Positions 14,501 to 28,290 of a stretch of DNA of 64,000 nucleotides are shown here, piece by piece. Position 1 is the first letter of the stretch. The number at the start of each line of letters is the position of its first letter. Origin of the DNA: Dasyornis broadbenti (taxonomy: Eukaryota; Chordata; Aves; Passeriformes; Dasyornithidae); the NCBI GenBank assembly GCA_013397935.1, contig VZRN01000634.1, positions 439,326 to 503,325 of the forward strand, given 5' to 3'. The position numbers and the translations under genes are program-made. Below the pieces are notes generated by a model. It saw nothing but the letters and a program-made list of their open reading frames with translations. It was not told the origin of the DNA and searched no databases.

Positions 14501-15707
14501 GAGCTTACAATTCTTTTTATACCAAAATCTATTCCCTAAGTGTAGCAGTTGCAGCAAACATAGCTATGGCAAGAATACCCTGGCTGATGCTTTTCCGTTT
14601 TTTTTTTTTTCCTTCACATTTAGAAATTCTTATTCTGTTTTTAGAACCTGACAGGAAATAGAACTACTCAGACACACAAGCAGGCAGATGGTGCTGGTCT
14701 GGCAATAGAGATGGAAGCAGAACAAATTTGGTGTTCAGGTCGATTTGCCGCTGTGCTGAAACATATCCTAGCTTCAGGAGCAGGTGAGCAGAACACAGCT
14801 CAGCTATAAAGCAGAACATGTTCTCCTATTCTGTTCCAGTAGAATATAATGAATGTGAACACAAATCTAAGAGCTCGGTCTTAAGAGATAGCAGCTTTAT
14901 AGAACTTTGAAAAACAAAATACAGTGTAGAATTGCATCACCCTTAGTGCTGAACACTCGGTACTAAAAAATTCTTCCTTTACCATACATTGAGAATTCAG
15001 CACATGCTGAGTCATTTTATTAGACAGCTTTGATCATTTAGAAGTATATCAATCTTTAAGACATAACCAGATGTTTCTTTTCAATAGCCCTTCAAAACTT
15101 GTACGTTATTTGTACTGTATTTATTATGGATCAAACCCAGAAATTTCTAAGTTATTTTTGCTTTTTGTTTATTAGTTTTGGCAACACTCTGCTGGTCTTT
15201 AAAAAAGACCCCCCCCAAAAAAAAAACTTTCAAAAATCACTCATTATGAACAAGGACATTTGCATCTATGCTACTTTTCAGACTACTAAAATGTTTCTAT
15301 TTCTAAAACAAGTAGCTCGATGAGATACCTGATACAGGTATCCCATTCTTACTGCAGTTACATCTTTCCTCCAAAGTTGTTCTCTATATTGGCAATTCCA
15401 CAGAAGGTCAAAGAGTATGTAATATGTCACCCATCAAATCAAGACAGTTGAATAAAAATGCTTGTTCTATCAATGGATTTATGACTTATTCGAGAGCAAC
15501 ACCAAAAATATCTCTAATCAACGGCTTAAAAGGAGGAGACTGGCATACACCTGAGTATTCCTCCTATTTCTGCAGAATAACGTCAAGGGAAAGGTTATAC
15601 AATTTACACTTATACCCAGATTCTCAGCCAGACCACTCTGAATCCTACATGCTATTAATTCTTCTCTTATTCCCACTATGTTCTATTATTTGGATGCTCC
15701 TTTATTT

Positions 15708-15733
15708 GGGGGGGGGGGGGNNNGGGGGGGGGG
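15708..15733 (+). repeat. Poly-G tract with internal 3-base gap
   Basis: Thirteen G, three N, then ten G. The gap is most likely an unresolved homopolymer length. A run of at least 23 G can stack as a G-quadruplex and is a known cause of sequencing dropout. On the minus (COL4A6 sense) strand it is a C-run. Confidence 0.9.
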
Positions 15734-16520
15734 AAGCGCCATCATTCCTTTTTTTCCTTTCCTTCATTTTTTTCACCACCAAGTGTTCAAAATGTCAGCC
15801 CTGACACTTTGCTGGACACCCACAAACACACATGTTCCTCATTCACAAGCCGACAGCTTCACTCCACTCTCCTTGCCTATCACTGATGAACAATATATAG
15901 TCTGTTCTCCTGTCTCCTAAAATCTCCCATCTCCTATCAGAAAAAGCTACGATTCACACCAAAAATACTGCACATATTTCCCAGAAAACAGGTATTTACA
16001 GCTAGCCTGAGAGACCGAAGCATTCAGCTTTACTTCCAACTAATTGGCACTCCAGCCTCTTCTACCACGACAAACAGAGTTTTGCCAGGTTAACCATCTC
16101 CACTGTGTGCTCTCTCTGGCTGCAGGCTCCATGACTGGCGTACTTCCTGCCTATCTGTTGCCTAATTAAGTTTGCTTTGTAGTAATCCCTGCTGTCAGCT
16201 GTTTTCCTGGCTCATGAATTGGCTAACCTGACTGTCAGCCAAATCTCTTCAAACTGGGCCTTGCTCACAGATTGGTTCTGTGATCCTTCTGTTTCTAAGG
16301 CTGACATACTCAAGGGATCACACTGGAAATCTCTGTCACACCTTTCACTTGCTGCCAGCGGAAACTCGTAAAAAAAGACTTGTTTCTGCAAAGGACACCT
16401 CTTCTCATTTTAAGAAGCTTAAAAAATTAATTAGTACCAGGAATATTCTGAAACAATCACAGTTAGTTAGATGATGGGCAAGTTTTGGAATGGGGTGAGA
16501 GGAGAGAGGCATGAAAAAAA

Positions 16521-16554
16521 TTTAAGAGAATTTAAGGTATTTAAGAGAATTTAA
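16521..16554. repeat. 15-bp direct repeat (TTTAAGAGAATTTAA)
   Basis: The 15-mer is present at 16521-16535 and 16540-16554 with a four-base spacer, a recent-looking local tandem duplication in AT-rich intron. Confidence 0.85.
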
Positions 16555-19500
16555 CCTGGAGGAAAAGGCCACTTAGACATACGCTAGGTGGTGAGTACTA
16601 TACACGAGTTATATAGAATGTGCTGGAAGAAAATGCCAATTGGGTAATTTCAAAGCAGGATATAAGTTACCCCTTCTTGTCTATCAAATGCTTGAAGAGG
16701 AAAGTCTTGTAAGAGGGCATCAAAAATCTCTGTTCAACTGAGACATCATTGCAGGAATCACTGCACAAAATTCTACAGCTTTTGTTAGGCAAAAGCCCAA
16801 CCAGCCAATTATATGTTTCAAAGACTCACGATAAGATTTGTTTTTCTTGTCGTGGGCAGGACACTAGAGAGTTTATCTTCCTGCAGGAATTCTTAGTTTT
16901 CTTTCTGACTTCAAGGTGGAGTGGCTGACAGAAAACAATTTTAAGAATATTTACAATTCTTCTCCTACAGTGAATAAATGAATAAACAAGAGAAACTGAA
17001 AGGTTGATATTAGTCCTATTCTAAGGAGTTATGTGGCAAGTAAAACATCAGAGTCTCACCAAAGCCTCCATTCTATGGCCAAGAACGACAACAATTTTTA
17101 CAAAAAAAGAGTCTGGATACATGCTTTTACTGTCCCGTACTTAGGAAGCCGAGAGGGTCAATACTAGGAAACTCTTGCTGAACTCGCTGTTTTGTCCATA
17201 TGGATCGAATCTGCAGCACAACTTGTCACATCTGGTCTTGGAGAAAGTGCCACAGATACAAACAGAAGGTCGGTCATGGCACGGCTCCAAAGAGGGAGAG
17301 ACAAGGCTAGTCTGGTTCTGTCTTCCCATCTGCCTACAGACCTAAAACAAAATCAGTGGGAGTGATGGCATTGCCTTCAAGGGAACAGCACGTTCCTGGT
17401 GCAGGTTACCAATGGTAGCCACAGCAGCTTGTACAAACAAGAAATGATACAGTTCCTGCTCCCAGGGCAACGTGCCTGCACCCTCAGCTCACAGTGCCAG
17501 CAACAGAACAGAGAATCACGTCAGATCTTCAGATGAGGAGGACTTATCACAGTACAAGGCAGAGGGATCTGACTCTGCCAGCTGAGCACATGACTTCCAG
17601 GAGTCACCTCTGCTTAAATCTATACAAGTAACACCTCACTTCTGAGAAGCTCAGTTTGAGAAAACTAGAAACTTTTTCAGGCTAGAAAGGAGAAGCAGGA
17701 AAGAACCTTCACTTGGTTTAATGAGACTACACAACTTCTTCCTAAACTAAGACAAATCACAACATTGTAGGATGCAACAAGGAGCTTTTGAAACGCTCCA
17801 TTTGCTTCCAAAATAGTGTAAAGACTTTAAAATCCTGGGTTAAAGCTCCCATGAAGCACAATTACTTGAACAGTGACAGACACTTCTTTGCTGGCCTTTT
17901 CCAAGCCATCTGGAAGTGCTCTGTGGAGCACAGTTTGAGGGCCCCTGTTCTGGTTGATTTCAAAGGTCCCCACTGCAATTACAAAATTTGCTGCCCTTGC
18001 AGGCAGACTGAAACAGAGTCACCTCACCCACCCTGGTGACCCAGAAATGCTATAGATCCTGGTTAGTTTTGAAAGCTTTAGAAATCTTCTTAACAGGATA
18101 CGTTTCCTAGAACGTATTTAGCCTCACTTAATACACACACACTCTCAGATCAAACTGCAAAACAAGTCACAGAGACAGGATTTGCTTCCAAAGCCTCCTT
18201 GGTTACCCTGCTTAAACACAGTTGTTCACCATTACTGAATTCTACGATAAGACAGGGGCCTGTCCCCTCAAGAAGTCCTCACAAAGAGATGATGTAAGAC
18301 TGTATACATGAACAGGCTTGGTCTTGATACCCATTGCATAAGGAACCCTTTCAAATGCAATGAGATTGGTTTAATTTATGCTGTTTTAGTATATTATATG
18401 GTTCTCATTAGAGAGCTAAGCTCAGTGTATTTAGGTTGGGTCAGGAGGACATGTAGAATAATTGCTTAATGCTACATTTGGCAAAGTTTGTTTTATTACT
18501 TAAAAAAAAACCCTTGGCAGTTGTTAAAAAAAGCAGCTGGCATGTAAGTTGTTTGACTTAACTATTACCTCATTTTCTTTCAAAATATTGCCAGAACTTC
18601 TTAATGACAGCGAACAGATGGTCAACATTTTTCAGTGTTACAGATAATCCTCTTCCCAAACCAAATGATGGCATTTTATATGTTTAACCAGACAGGAATT
18701 AGAACAAGAGTTAGGCATAATTTACATATATTCCATCTTTACAAAAATAACTAGATAATGATCCCAGTATTACCTGTACCTGTATTCATGGTTAGCGCAT
18801 TTAGCACTGCTCACATCTTGGCATTGTCAGTTTAAAAGAAATGGCATTATCTCACAGTCCTGTTTGATTTTAATTGGTCAACCTGCAGGCCATGGGTATC
18901 AAAATGGCAGCATTATGTCCTATAGTGCTTGTCAAGCCAGGTAGCAGGAAGACACATAGAAACAGAGAGCTGTTTGAACCAACAGCGCTAAAGAATTTTG
19001 TCACCAGGAAATATGTTTATATAAAGCACTTCTGCAAAAAAAAATTCATTTTGTTGAGTCGACACTTCCAAAGAAATTGTGTTTCATCAGGAAATCCCTA
19101 ACTGTTCCAAACAGAGTGATTAACTAGCCAAATCAGAATTCAGCAAACCTTGCTAAAAATACAATTTATAATTATTATAATTTCATAGCAAAGAAACATC
19201 AACCACTCTCCAACTAATTATCACAAGAGAGACACTTTGTACACTGAGCATTAAGTTGAGAGGATTAGTTCCAGACAAAAGTTAATTTAAAATCTCTTGG
19301 CAATGTGACATTAGTTTATGCTAGATAACAATTAGATTAATCATCCAAAGTTCTGACCTCAGGTTACGCTGTTCACTGCATGGGTGTTGAGGATCTGTCT
19401 GTCTTTTCTTGCTTGTTTGATCTGCAGTAATTCTATCCAAAACTCTTTCATTGCCCAGAGATAACTTACACTACATTCACTGTCATCATTTTAGCTTCAG

Positions 19501-21509
19501 AAAAACTGTGGGGAGTCTCATGTATCTCTGGGTACACTAACCTTTCATTCAGATAGCAACCATGTTTTTGAGCAAATCTCTCAATTTTAGTCAATTCCTC
19601 CTACTCACGATGTTTTGTTTCACCCTGCAGTATAGTTTTAGAGCAGACAAATAGAATTTTGTTCAAGTGGGACCAGGTCAGGGGACAGGTTCCCTGGCAT
19701 ACCTGATGCACTCCAGTCCTTTACATCATTGGACCAGACTCAATTCACAGTAAAGAGTCCACCATGTCCCCAGAAACAACAGCCTCATTCTACAGATACA
19801 ACCCCTTCCAACCACACCAGTTGCTAGAAACAGTCTCTATGGAGGTTTTTTCTCAGACACGAAAGAGGTCCTATAATGCTATTATTAGTCTTCTAATAGA
19901 TCATATCATGATATTTAATGGGCTTTAAAGAACACATTAAAACATATATACATTATTTGATATGATTACAGAAAAAAATATAATTAGTAACATCAGATTT
20001 TCCCAATTTACAGCACTTCTAAGCTGTAAAAGCTGCCTGGGACGCAGCCTTTCCTAAGTCATTTGTGAAGCCTTGGAAACAATTTTAAAATTTTCTTTTC
20101 CTTAATTTCTTTTTTGGTGGGGGAGAATGAAAAAAAAAAAAACCTGGAAGATTAGCTCCAGCACACGTTGAGCAAAGTTTACAACAACTCTAATATTGTT
20201 ATAAATTCCAAGATAACCGAACAGGCATCAGGAAAAGGTATACATGCAACAATGACTGTGTCTGCTAATTTATCTTTGTGAGTGTTTGAAAGTCGATATT
20301 ATATAAAAACAAAAAAGCCAACATTATTATGAACAAATGCAAAATGAGCTGCAAAATGAAATGGTGCAGGCTGCCAAATATTTAGTGCTTCTTGATACTC
20401 TGCAAGTATAGGATATGCCTTCTGTTCCCTACTGACTTATCTGCAGTGCATTTCTTTGCAAGACAGCCATCAATACAGCATGAAACTTTCAAATGGCATT
20501 ATCCCTGCCCATAACCTGTGGACCTACCGTGAGCAAGCGGAATGAAAAACACTCTTTTAAACACAATAATTTCTTCTGACAGTCCCAAAAACATTCTAGC
20601 TGTAGATCACTCACCTGCACTGGAACTAAATACATTAGAAACTCAGCCTTGCACTAGACAGGGACTAGTGTCAGAATTTACATTTACCTCCTCACTCGCA
20701 CAGCATTACATTAGCTTTCATATCAAAATCAGTACAAGTTCTAACAATGCAGTTTAGGGGAACTGAACAAACAGATCCAAAACTCCTACATTTAAAATCA
20801 GTTTTCCAGGCTTACCTTGCTATTACATTTACTGTTAAACTATCATACGATATATAAGCAACTAGATAGCTTCTCGTGTACTTAAGTAGTAAGAGCCACA
20901 CACTCAGTTTAACCCTTTAATTTGACCTCTGGGAAAACCTCCAGACAAGGTCCTAGATGGGACCCTTCAGTGAAGGCAACACTTCTACACTAAGAACTGC
21001 ACTTCTGCACAAGTTGCTGGATTGCTACTCCCAAATCTTTACAAGACAAAAATTGATAAAGAGGAGGGAATGGCTGCAATGTGGCCCAGGAGTTTGACCA
21101 CTGAATTACATAGAGACAGGCTTTTAATTAACTTATCATTAGATAAAAGAACCAATTCTGAATCACTGGCTAAGATGAAGAATGCTTCCGTAACAGATGT
21201 CTTCTTGTACACACTTCACAGTAAATTGGATAATATTAAGCTCCAATTCACAGCCTAAAACGGATAAAAGGTACCAATATGGCTTTTCAAATGTAAGGCA
21301 ACTATTAGGACAACAGAAAGGAAATTTTGCTCTTTTAGGAGATTTGCCTTACCACTCTGCTAGGAGAGCTCCCTAAGTGGCTGCTAGACAAGTACTGTAC
21401 CACCCTCCCTTCAGAAAAGAATCTCAATTATTCCACAGATTGCTGACTCACTTAATGGAGATTAGTCTTCTAACAAGCTCGGTCTTACAGATAGGGAGAT
21501 TATACTGGC

Positions 21510-21575
21510 TTGTTGGGTTTCGGGGTGGTTTTTTTGGTTGGTTGGTGTTTCTTTGTGGGTTTTGGTGTTTTTTTC
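21510..21575 (+). repeat. GT-rich low-complexity tract (GGTT/GGTTT units)
   Basis: About 65 bases of GGTT- and TTTGG-like units with T-runs. It shares TGGTTGGTTGG (21535-21545) with the reverse complement of the tract at 25528-25573, so the two form a loose inverted pair around COL4A6 exon 3. Confidence 0.8.
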
Positions 21576-23736
21576 AATATATCCTGCACATACACCAGCA
21601 GTCTATAGCAAAAACACGAACATGGGCACATGTGGGTTATACACATCTGCATCCCCTTTCTAGAAATATCTTACACCAATCAAGTAGTCTTAGGCAGTTT
21701 TGATGTTTTTACTGCCTAAATAAATTTTTTAAAGCTTGACCTGATCAGAAGTACATTCAGGGACATTGTTTATATTATTTTCATTAAGCTGTCAGCTTAT
21801 TGTCATTGTTCTTGTGCTTTTTAGCTATTTCCTCCTTTTAAAAAGAAAGCTTAGGTTTATTCTGATCTGGTTAATTGTGTAAAATTGACAGCCGAAACAT
21901 TTTTTTTAAACAAAATATGGACTCAGGGCATTGGCAAAGTCCTGTCTCCCATTTGCCTTTCTGAACTTACAGGAGTGGAGTAGCAGTGGAGAAGCAGCCA
22001 GGCAGGAAGCCAAGGAATTAGCCTCAGGCTGTACAGTGTCCTGCAAGAAACAAGCTGTGCTGTAGGATACATAATCACACCATCCACTTTCCCAGTGCAG
22101 CCAGTCACCTCCTTATCCTCTGGCATGGCAGGCCTCCAGTAGCTGCCTGCAGACATCCAAGAAGGTATCAGGAGGGCTCAGTACACTTGATGGAAGTAGT
22201 GTTGCAAAAGGGAAAGATTACCACTTGCAGCAGACAGTTTACTCCATGGACAGGTCTCAGTAGGATGGAACACGTGTTTGAAAGACTGAAAATGCCCTAC
22301 CAGTACAGGTCACATAAGAAACAAGCTAAAAGCCAAATGAGTTCTCAGGTCAGCAATGAAAACAGCCTAAAATCTTTGTGACATCTTAACAAAAGAGATG
22401 CCAAGAGCTCAAACTGCAAGGTCAACAGCGTTGTGGCCAGTTCAAACAATCAAGTTGGACTCCGGGAATGTAAAGAGACAGAAGAATGATGCACACTGCT
22501 ATCTAAAGGTCAAAGCATTTGCAGGATATTGTGTTCCAGAACCAAACTAGGCCTGACCCTTACTGTATCTAATCATAAAAGATATTGAGCAATTCACTTT
22601 AGCTTATGTTCTAGGGTATATTGAGAACTTCCTTGCTAAGTTCTTCTGCTTATCTGTTTAGACATGTTTTCCCTCTGCCACATGATAAATTGAAAGAATT
22701 TTTGTATTTCCAGAGCAAACATATCATGAGTTATCAATTAAGCATTCGCACTCAACTCTGTCTACTATTGGAAAAATGTTTAAGCCCATTCTGACAATCA
22801 TTTAACATTTCCCTAAATTCAGTCCTAGAAAGTGATGCCTTGAATATACACATACTGTGTCACCAAAAGAGACAGGAGAAAAAAAAAAATAAAAAAAATC
22901 AGTGTTTAAATAAGACTTAATTTCTTTTGTTTTCACTCAGAGGATGAGTTTTCAATATGATTTCAGGAAGTACAGATGATTAATTAAACAAGACAACTAG
23001 TATTATTTCCCCTCACTTTAAGCCTTTCCAATGCCTCAAGTACCTATAATATGCTCTTTCATCTCCAAAAGCAAAATCTGTAAGATTCATTTTCATATAT
23101 GTTAAAATACTCCAGAGCTTAAGATAAAACTTTAAGTAGATGGTGTCTGGACAAAAATTAACATTGCAGTTGAAGGCAGAGTGAAGTCAGTAACTGCATT
23201 CCCCTAAGACAGGAGATAAGCAGCTGCATTAAGATAAGTTATAGTCTTTTCATACAATCAAAAGAAATTAAAGATTTTTACAGAAATCTTGCTTAAACAT
23301 TTGATTTTTTCAAACAAAAACTTCAGAGAGAGACATTAGCTACACAAGCAACTTTCTCAAAGGGAATTGCTTAGATCTATTCCGAGTTATTATTCCAACA
23401 CAACCAAATACACAAATCAAAAACATTTCCACAATTAAACAGAAGGTATTACAGTAAGGCCTGGGCAAAATCTGTACTGGAAGCTCACACTACTTTGATT
23501 TTCCTATTTTTAATTTTTGTAATCTACTTAAAAACCATCTGATTTCTTTTGAACTAGAGCTCAGATCATATAAAGAAATAGGATTCTATTGAAGACTCAT
23601 TACAAAGTGAGCCATTTGTAAATCTTTAGAACAGCTTCTGAAATCTTGGCCAGGGACATTTGAAATGGAGCTGGTCTTCATCATATGTTGTTTCATGAGG
23701 TCATTAGATTGAGAATTACAAATATTAACATGTGGC

Positions 23737-23754
23737 TTATTTATTTATTTATTT
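23737..23754 (+). repeat. TTTA microsatellite (about 4 units)
   Basis: Short TTTA array about 55 bases beyond the exon 3 donor, on the intronic side of COL4A6. Confidence 0.8.
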
Positions 23755-23807
23755 CTAAAAGATTGATAAGAAGCAAGGACAAGTTATATTAGTGTAAACA
23801 AACTTAC

Positions 23808-23891
23808 CCGTGCACCCTTCTCTGGAAAACATTTGCATCCAGCGCTGCAGTCACGGCCTCCACATGGCCCACTGTAGGACTTCTTTCCACC
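23808..23891 (-). CDS. COL4A6: COL4A6 coding exon 3 (7S domain start, Cys-rich)
   Basis: An 84-nt exon on the minus strand, 28 codons in phase 0 at both ends. It has a T-rich tract plus CAG acceptor and a GTAAGTT donor. It begins GGKKSYSGPCGGRDC and ends in CKCFPEKGAR. This is the amino-terminal 7S region of an alpha2-like collagen IV chain, where spaced cysteines and adjoining lysines cross-link four triple helices in the basement-membrane network. From memory, human COL4A6 has KSYGKPCGGQDC...CFPEKGARG here. COL4A2 has KKFDVPCGGRDC...CYPEKGGRG and COL4A4 has GKKYIGPCGGRDC with VPEKGSRG. The KSY, FPEKGAR and cysteine spacing fit COL4A6 best. The exon ends just before the first Gly-X-Y triplets. 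It lies 35.5 kb downstream of exon 2 in the gene. No further COL4A6 exon was found between it and position 1. Confidence 0.95.
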
Positions 23892-26800
23892 CTGAAAAAA
23901 AAATTTAAAAAAATTTAATTTCATAACTGTTTGTTAGCTGAAGATCATCTTTAATTAAAACTTGGTTTCAGCACTTTTCACCTACGTTACGTTTGTTGTC
24001 TGAATTTGCTGGGAAATAACTGGGCAAAATATACTTACATTTTAATTTCTCCACAATTGGGTCATTTTCAGAATCACCAAATAAACAGAAAAAGTGGGTT
24101 AGAAATTTTTTGAGGACAAGTGAATTTACACAAGTTGGTGCTCTTCTGCAAGGTGCTGAGTGCTTCCTAGGGCTATTAAACCCATAAAAACAGATGGTGT
24201 TTTGAGACACTCAAGACTATCCTCATTAGATACACCATTAGACTAGGATGATGATTGGTAACTGCAACTTGTGCCTCAGCCATCCTGCATAAACAAGTAT
24301 CTTAAAATCAATAGGAACAATCAAGACAAATATAATTTTGGGACCCTTGCACATTTCTAAGAACAAGAAGTTGTATCCCTGAACCACGACAACAAAAGCT
24401 ACTGGATGAGAGAAAATGGCATTTTTAACTAAGACCACATGTGCAAGGAAGTTTGTAGGAAACCACCAGGGATTGGGATTTAAACTGAAAATATCTTCCA
24501 AATTTGCTACACTAATATTGGTTATTTCAAGAATAATCATAATATTTATGTCTATCTGAAGTCCCTATATCACAAACTTAATTCCCAGCTAATAGAGCAC
24601 ATGAAAGTTAACTTTAATTAAAGAGCACATTAATTTGGTTTAGAGAGCTCAACCTGCTACCATATACAACAGCTTTGAAGGACTGGGCTGCCAAAAGCCC
24701 TGCAATGCTACTGACAACACTGTAAGTTCTGGAAAAAAGTCACCTTTAGCTCTGTAATTTTGTCATGTACTATAAACACTGCTCTCTAAGGAAACTTCCA
24801 TTGTCCAACACGCTCAGGTACAGTCCCTAGGGTTTGAAATTCTGAAAGGAACAAACATTTAAGCTTCTCATATCAAGGTGACCAAACTAAGTGCTGAAAC
24901 AAGTTCAGACTCGAGCCGAACACTTCCTCACTAAAAGTATTCACAGGAAATATTTTTAAAGCCTTTAAAATTTCCTGACAGTGAGGAACGTGAAAAATGA
25001 AAGTCAATTCATGAAAGCTTCTCAACTTTTGAACTTCTTTGAATCAGCTTTCTCAGAAAAAGTAACTAGTCTGACATCACTTGATCAGTTTTTCTGCTAA
25101 AGGTAAATAAAAAACCCTCTCTACATGCTGATGTTTACACCGTTTTGCTAAATTAGACACCTTTGGTTTTAAAATGAAGATATTAACAAAAGCCTTAAAT
25201 CCGACCTCCCATGCTTCCCTACTTAGAAAGGAGTGTTATCTCTTGCTGTAAAATACTCATAACAACCTTCAAGAAACTCTAAGAGGCATCAAGTATAAAA
25301 AAAAACCTATGAAACCCCTATTTCAGACTTTTTGGCAGCTCTGTCGAGATGAGGCGCCATTAGATATGGGGCTTTTGGTCTACTCATTAAAATCCTATGG
25401 TAGGATCTAACACAAAATTTGAGCTGAAGAGAGAAAGACACCGCAAGAGAGGCACCGTAACAGGAAATGCAGCACAGACAATTCTGACTATCGGCTGCAG
25501 GAAATAAAACAAAGAATGAAGTAGAGATAAAAAAACCCCCAAACAACAAACAAAACAAAACCAACCAACCAGCCTATAAAATATCCAATAGCAAAGAGAA
25601 GGAGATAAACTATAACCAGAGGTTATATAACAGACTGTAAGAGCATCTCCAAACTTTCTGCTCAGACAAGGAATGATCACCATGAAGTCTGCAACGTACA
25701 ACAGCAAGGGCTCAGTACATAAAAACTGGTCCCTGTCTTAATGGACACCATCCTGAGAGGTCATTTCTTTGTGAACTTGTTCGGAGAGTGAAGTGCACCG
25801 AGACACAAAATTTGCCATGACTATATGCACATTTCACAGTGGAAATTTGGACCCATTGCTAGGCAATGTATATCTCTATTCCTGACACTTGACCTTATGT
25901 TTTAACTCTTCACAGATAGCTTTATGCCTCCAGGTAGTCAGATTATGCTTTCCCAGTCACTTATTCAACCTTAGATTCTTCAAAGGTTTCAACTTCCAAT
26001 AAATTTTTTGTCCAGATTATTTCTTGTTCCAGCAGTCATTTGCACAAGCCCTTGGGGCCCATGGTTCTGTCCATCCTGCTGCCTCCTGTGAGGGAGCAAT
26101 GGCAAAGAAACTTCCTTTCACCATAGCTCTGGATTCCTCCGAGGTCACTGCCTTGCAACAGTCACTACATTGGAGCACTCATCCCCTGCCTCTGGTGGCA
26201 GTCAGGTCCTTCCCAGCGGCAGAGGACTGGACAGACAGAAAGTCACGATTCTTTCCATCCCCCTGGCTCCTGCTGCTTCCATCAGTGATGCAGATAGTAA
26301 ATATGGCTCCAGTCAAAATCCCACTAAGGTGAAAAGAAATATTTCTCTTCAATTTATTGGAAGCTGGATGAAACTCTCACTGAACTTTGTTGAAAACAGA
26401 AAGTATGTCCCTATTTTGTGTAAAATTGTGTTCATTGTGTACTTCTAGGTTCCTTTTTTACAACATGAGGAGTCATTTTGCTCACTTGGGAATGAAGGCA
26501 TTTGGAAAGGAAGCAAAGCAAAGCCAGTTGGCTCCAAACCAGGTGTCCATGTCCTGAGTACTTTATTTAGGGGAAGTAGGTGACATGCCATGACTATTTA
26601 AATAAAAAACAGCCATGTGCATAGTATTTGTGAATACAACTCTAAAGTCTGCCTATAAGATTTTAGACAACAGTGTTCTCTTCTGAAAAGGTTTAATACA
26701 TTTTTCCATTTAAATATATGACTGCAAGGTCACTCAAACATTTACAGATGTAAACATGAGCCTGTCATACTTGGTCTGTGTATGCATTCAGGGAAGAAAC

Positions 26801-28290
26801 TTGTTCCTACTGCTCTGTATTTCAGATTAATGAATATAATCTTGAGAAACAATAAGCATTAAAATAATAAGGTTACTAATTATGGTGGTAAGCACCACCA
26901 TTATAACAGAAATTAATTAAACCATTTTCATTTCATTGTATGGAAGCAGACCAAGATCTTGAAAACAAAAAACAAATACAAAATAGCATCACTGTTACAA
27001 AAATACATACTCTGAGATTTAAATAGCCATAATATAAACTGAGTAATATACATACTGATTTTAACTGAGTTATTTCAGGCCCACATAAGAACCATTATAA
27101 TGATTTCAATGTAGAAAAAAGACACTTTATTTAAGAACTATTGGTATGAGTGGGAAACTATTATTAAAAGACATTCAAAACAAAGAGTCATTGTAAGGAC
27201 AATTTTCCTCTCCTGCTTCAGGTGTATCTCTATCCAGCATTTATGCACAGACAATTCTGGATTCATGAAGAAGCAGTGGCATCCACCTTGTTCTGGACTG
27301 GAGAGAAAGAGAGTAAAGAGACCAAACAGCTGTGATGCCACAGAAAGTGTCCCAGAATGTTCATTCCAGCTTCTCTAGAGCAATGCAAAAGGCAACAGAA
27401 TAAATGTACCTGGAAGGACTTGCCTGCAAACCCAAAAATTGTACCTGCAGCACAGGTAGGAGTAAAGCATCTAACAAAGGTCTTCAGTGTGAGACCTCCA
27501 GAAAGCACAGATCAGATGCAAGAGCTGGGGCTCTATTTTGCATCAAAACTTCTGCCCTGTATCAAAGGATCAACTGCAGAAGACTATGACTTCAGTCAGA
27601 TAGGGAAATTAAACCAGAGGAACGAGCTGAGAGCATGTTTTAGGAAAGGACCACAGAAAGCTTAAAAACATCATCTTTATCATGAGGAAGCTAAAGTAGC
27701 AGTGGTGGAAATGGGCAAACAAATTTAGAAAATAATGGATTCTAAGGAATGCCAGCATGCAAAATTGGAGTATGAAAAGCATGCTGAAAAAAGAGCATAC
27801 TTGTGATAAAAGAGGGAAAAAGGATGACCAAAAAAAAGTTGACAATGATAAAACAGAAAGCGAAAGAATCTCTGACTTGTCTCCAGTAACTTCCCAACTC
27901 AGGTTAAGTACTGTCCCATTACAGCAATACAAAATCATAACAAGAAAATTCATAATCAAAAGCTGGACAGGAAGTATAATGAAAACTTCTGGAATCTTCA
28001 AATAAACAATTTTCATACAGTTCAGAATCTTATTACCTGCTGATGACTAATAAGCAAATTATAGTCACGATACCAGACATTCAGACACCCTTGTAAAATT
28101 TCACAGCAACACCCTGAGGACACCTGCCTGAGCACAAGGTAATCCTGCAAAGAAATAAGGGTATGAATTATCTCTTCCTGGATTTGCCTCAGCTCCCACA
28201 AAGGCCAAAGCAGTCCAGCAGACTGCCCTTCTGTCACAGATGACTTTGAACATGACATAGAAACAAAAACCAAATTGCACTATTCCTTTT
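23892..28290 (-). other. COL4A6: COL4A6 intron 2, segment between exon 3 and the LTR
   Basis: Starts with the exon 3 acceptor: a T-rich tract over about 30 bases then CAG. The rest is AT-rich with no collagen-like exon and no recognised mobile element. An AC-rich tract lies at 25528-25573. A short hairpin (8-bp stem, 4-base loop, 26882-26901) is within chance expectation. Confidence 0.8.
25528..25573 (+). repeat. A/C-rich low-complexity tract (AAAC/CCAA units)
   Basis: A-runs, a C-run and AAAC/CCAA units over about 45 bases, including CCAACCAACCA (25561-25571). It is roughly the reverse complement of the GT-rich tract at 21510-21575 on the other side of exon 3. Confidence 0.8.

Larger units (their letters stand above)
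1..23807 (-). other. COL4A6: COL4A6 intron 3, 5' part (to window edge)
   Basis: Everything from the exon 3 donor down to position 1 appears to be intron. On the minus strand I searched for the next 7S/Gly-X-Y exons (glycine at every third codon, seen on the plus strand as regularly spaced CC) and found none, so the intron is at least 23.8 kb. Very short exons (about 45 nt) could be missed by eye. Many short open frames of 60-100 codons are scattered on both strands without family resemblance. Contents recorded separately are a GGCA/GGAA tract, A-runs, a gapped G-run, a perfect palindrome and short direct repeats. Confidence 0.75.

Noticed and set aside
26882..26901. 8-bp stem, 4-base loop hairpin
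   Set aside because: Hairpins of this size are expected by chance in a window of this length.
27357..28016. Overlapping 100-135-codon frames on both strands
   Set aside because: Mutually overlapping, AT-rich and without recognisable domains; treated as chance frames in intron 2.
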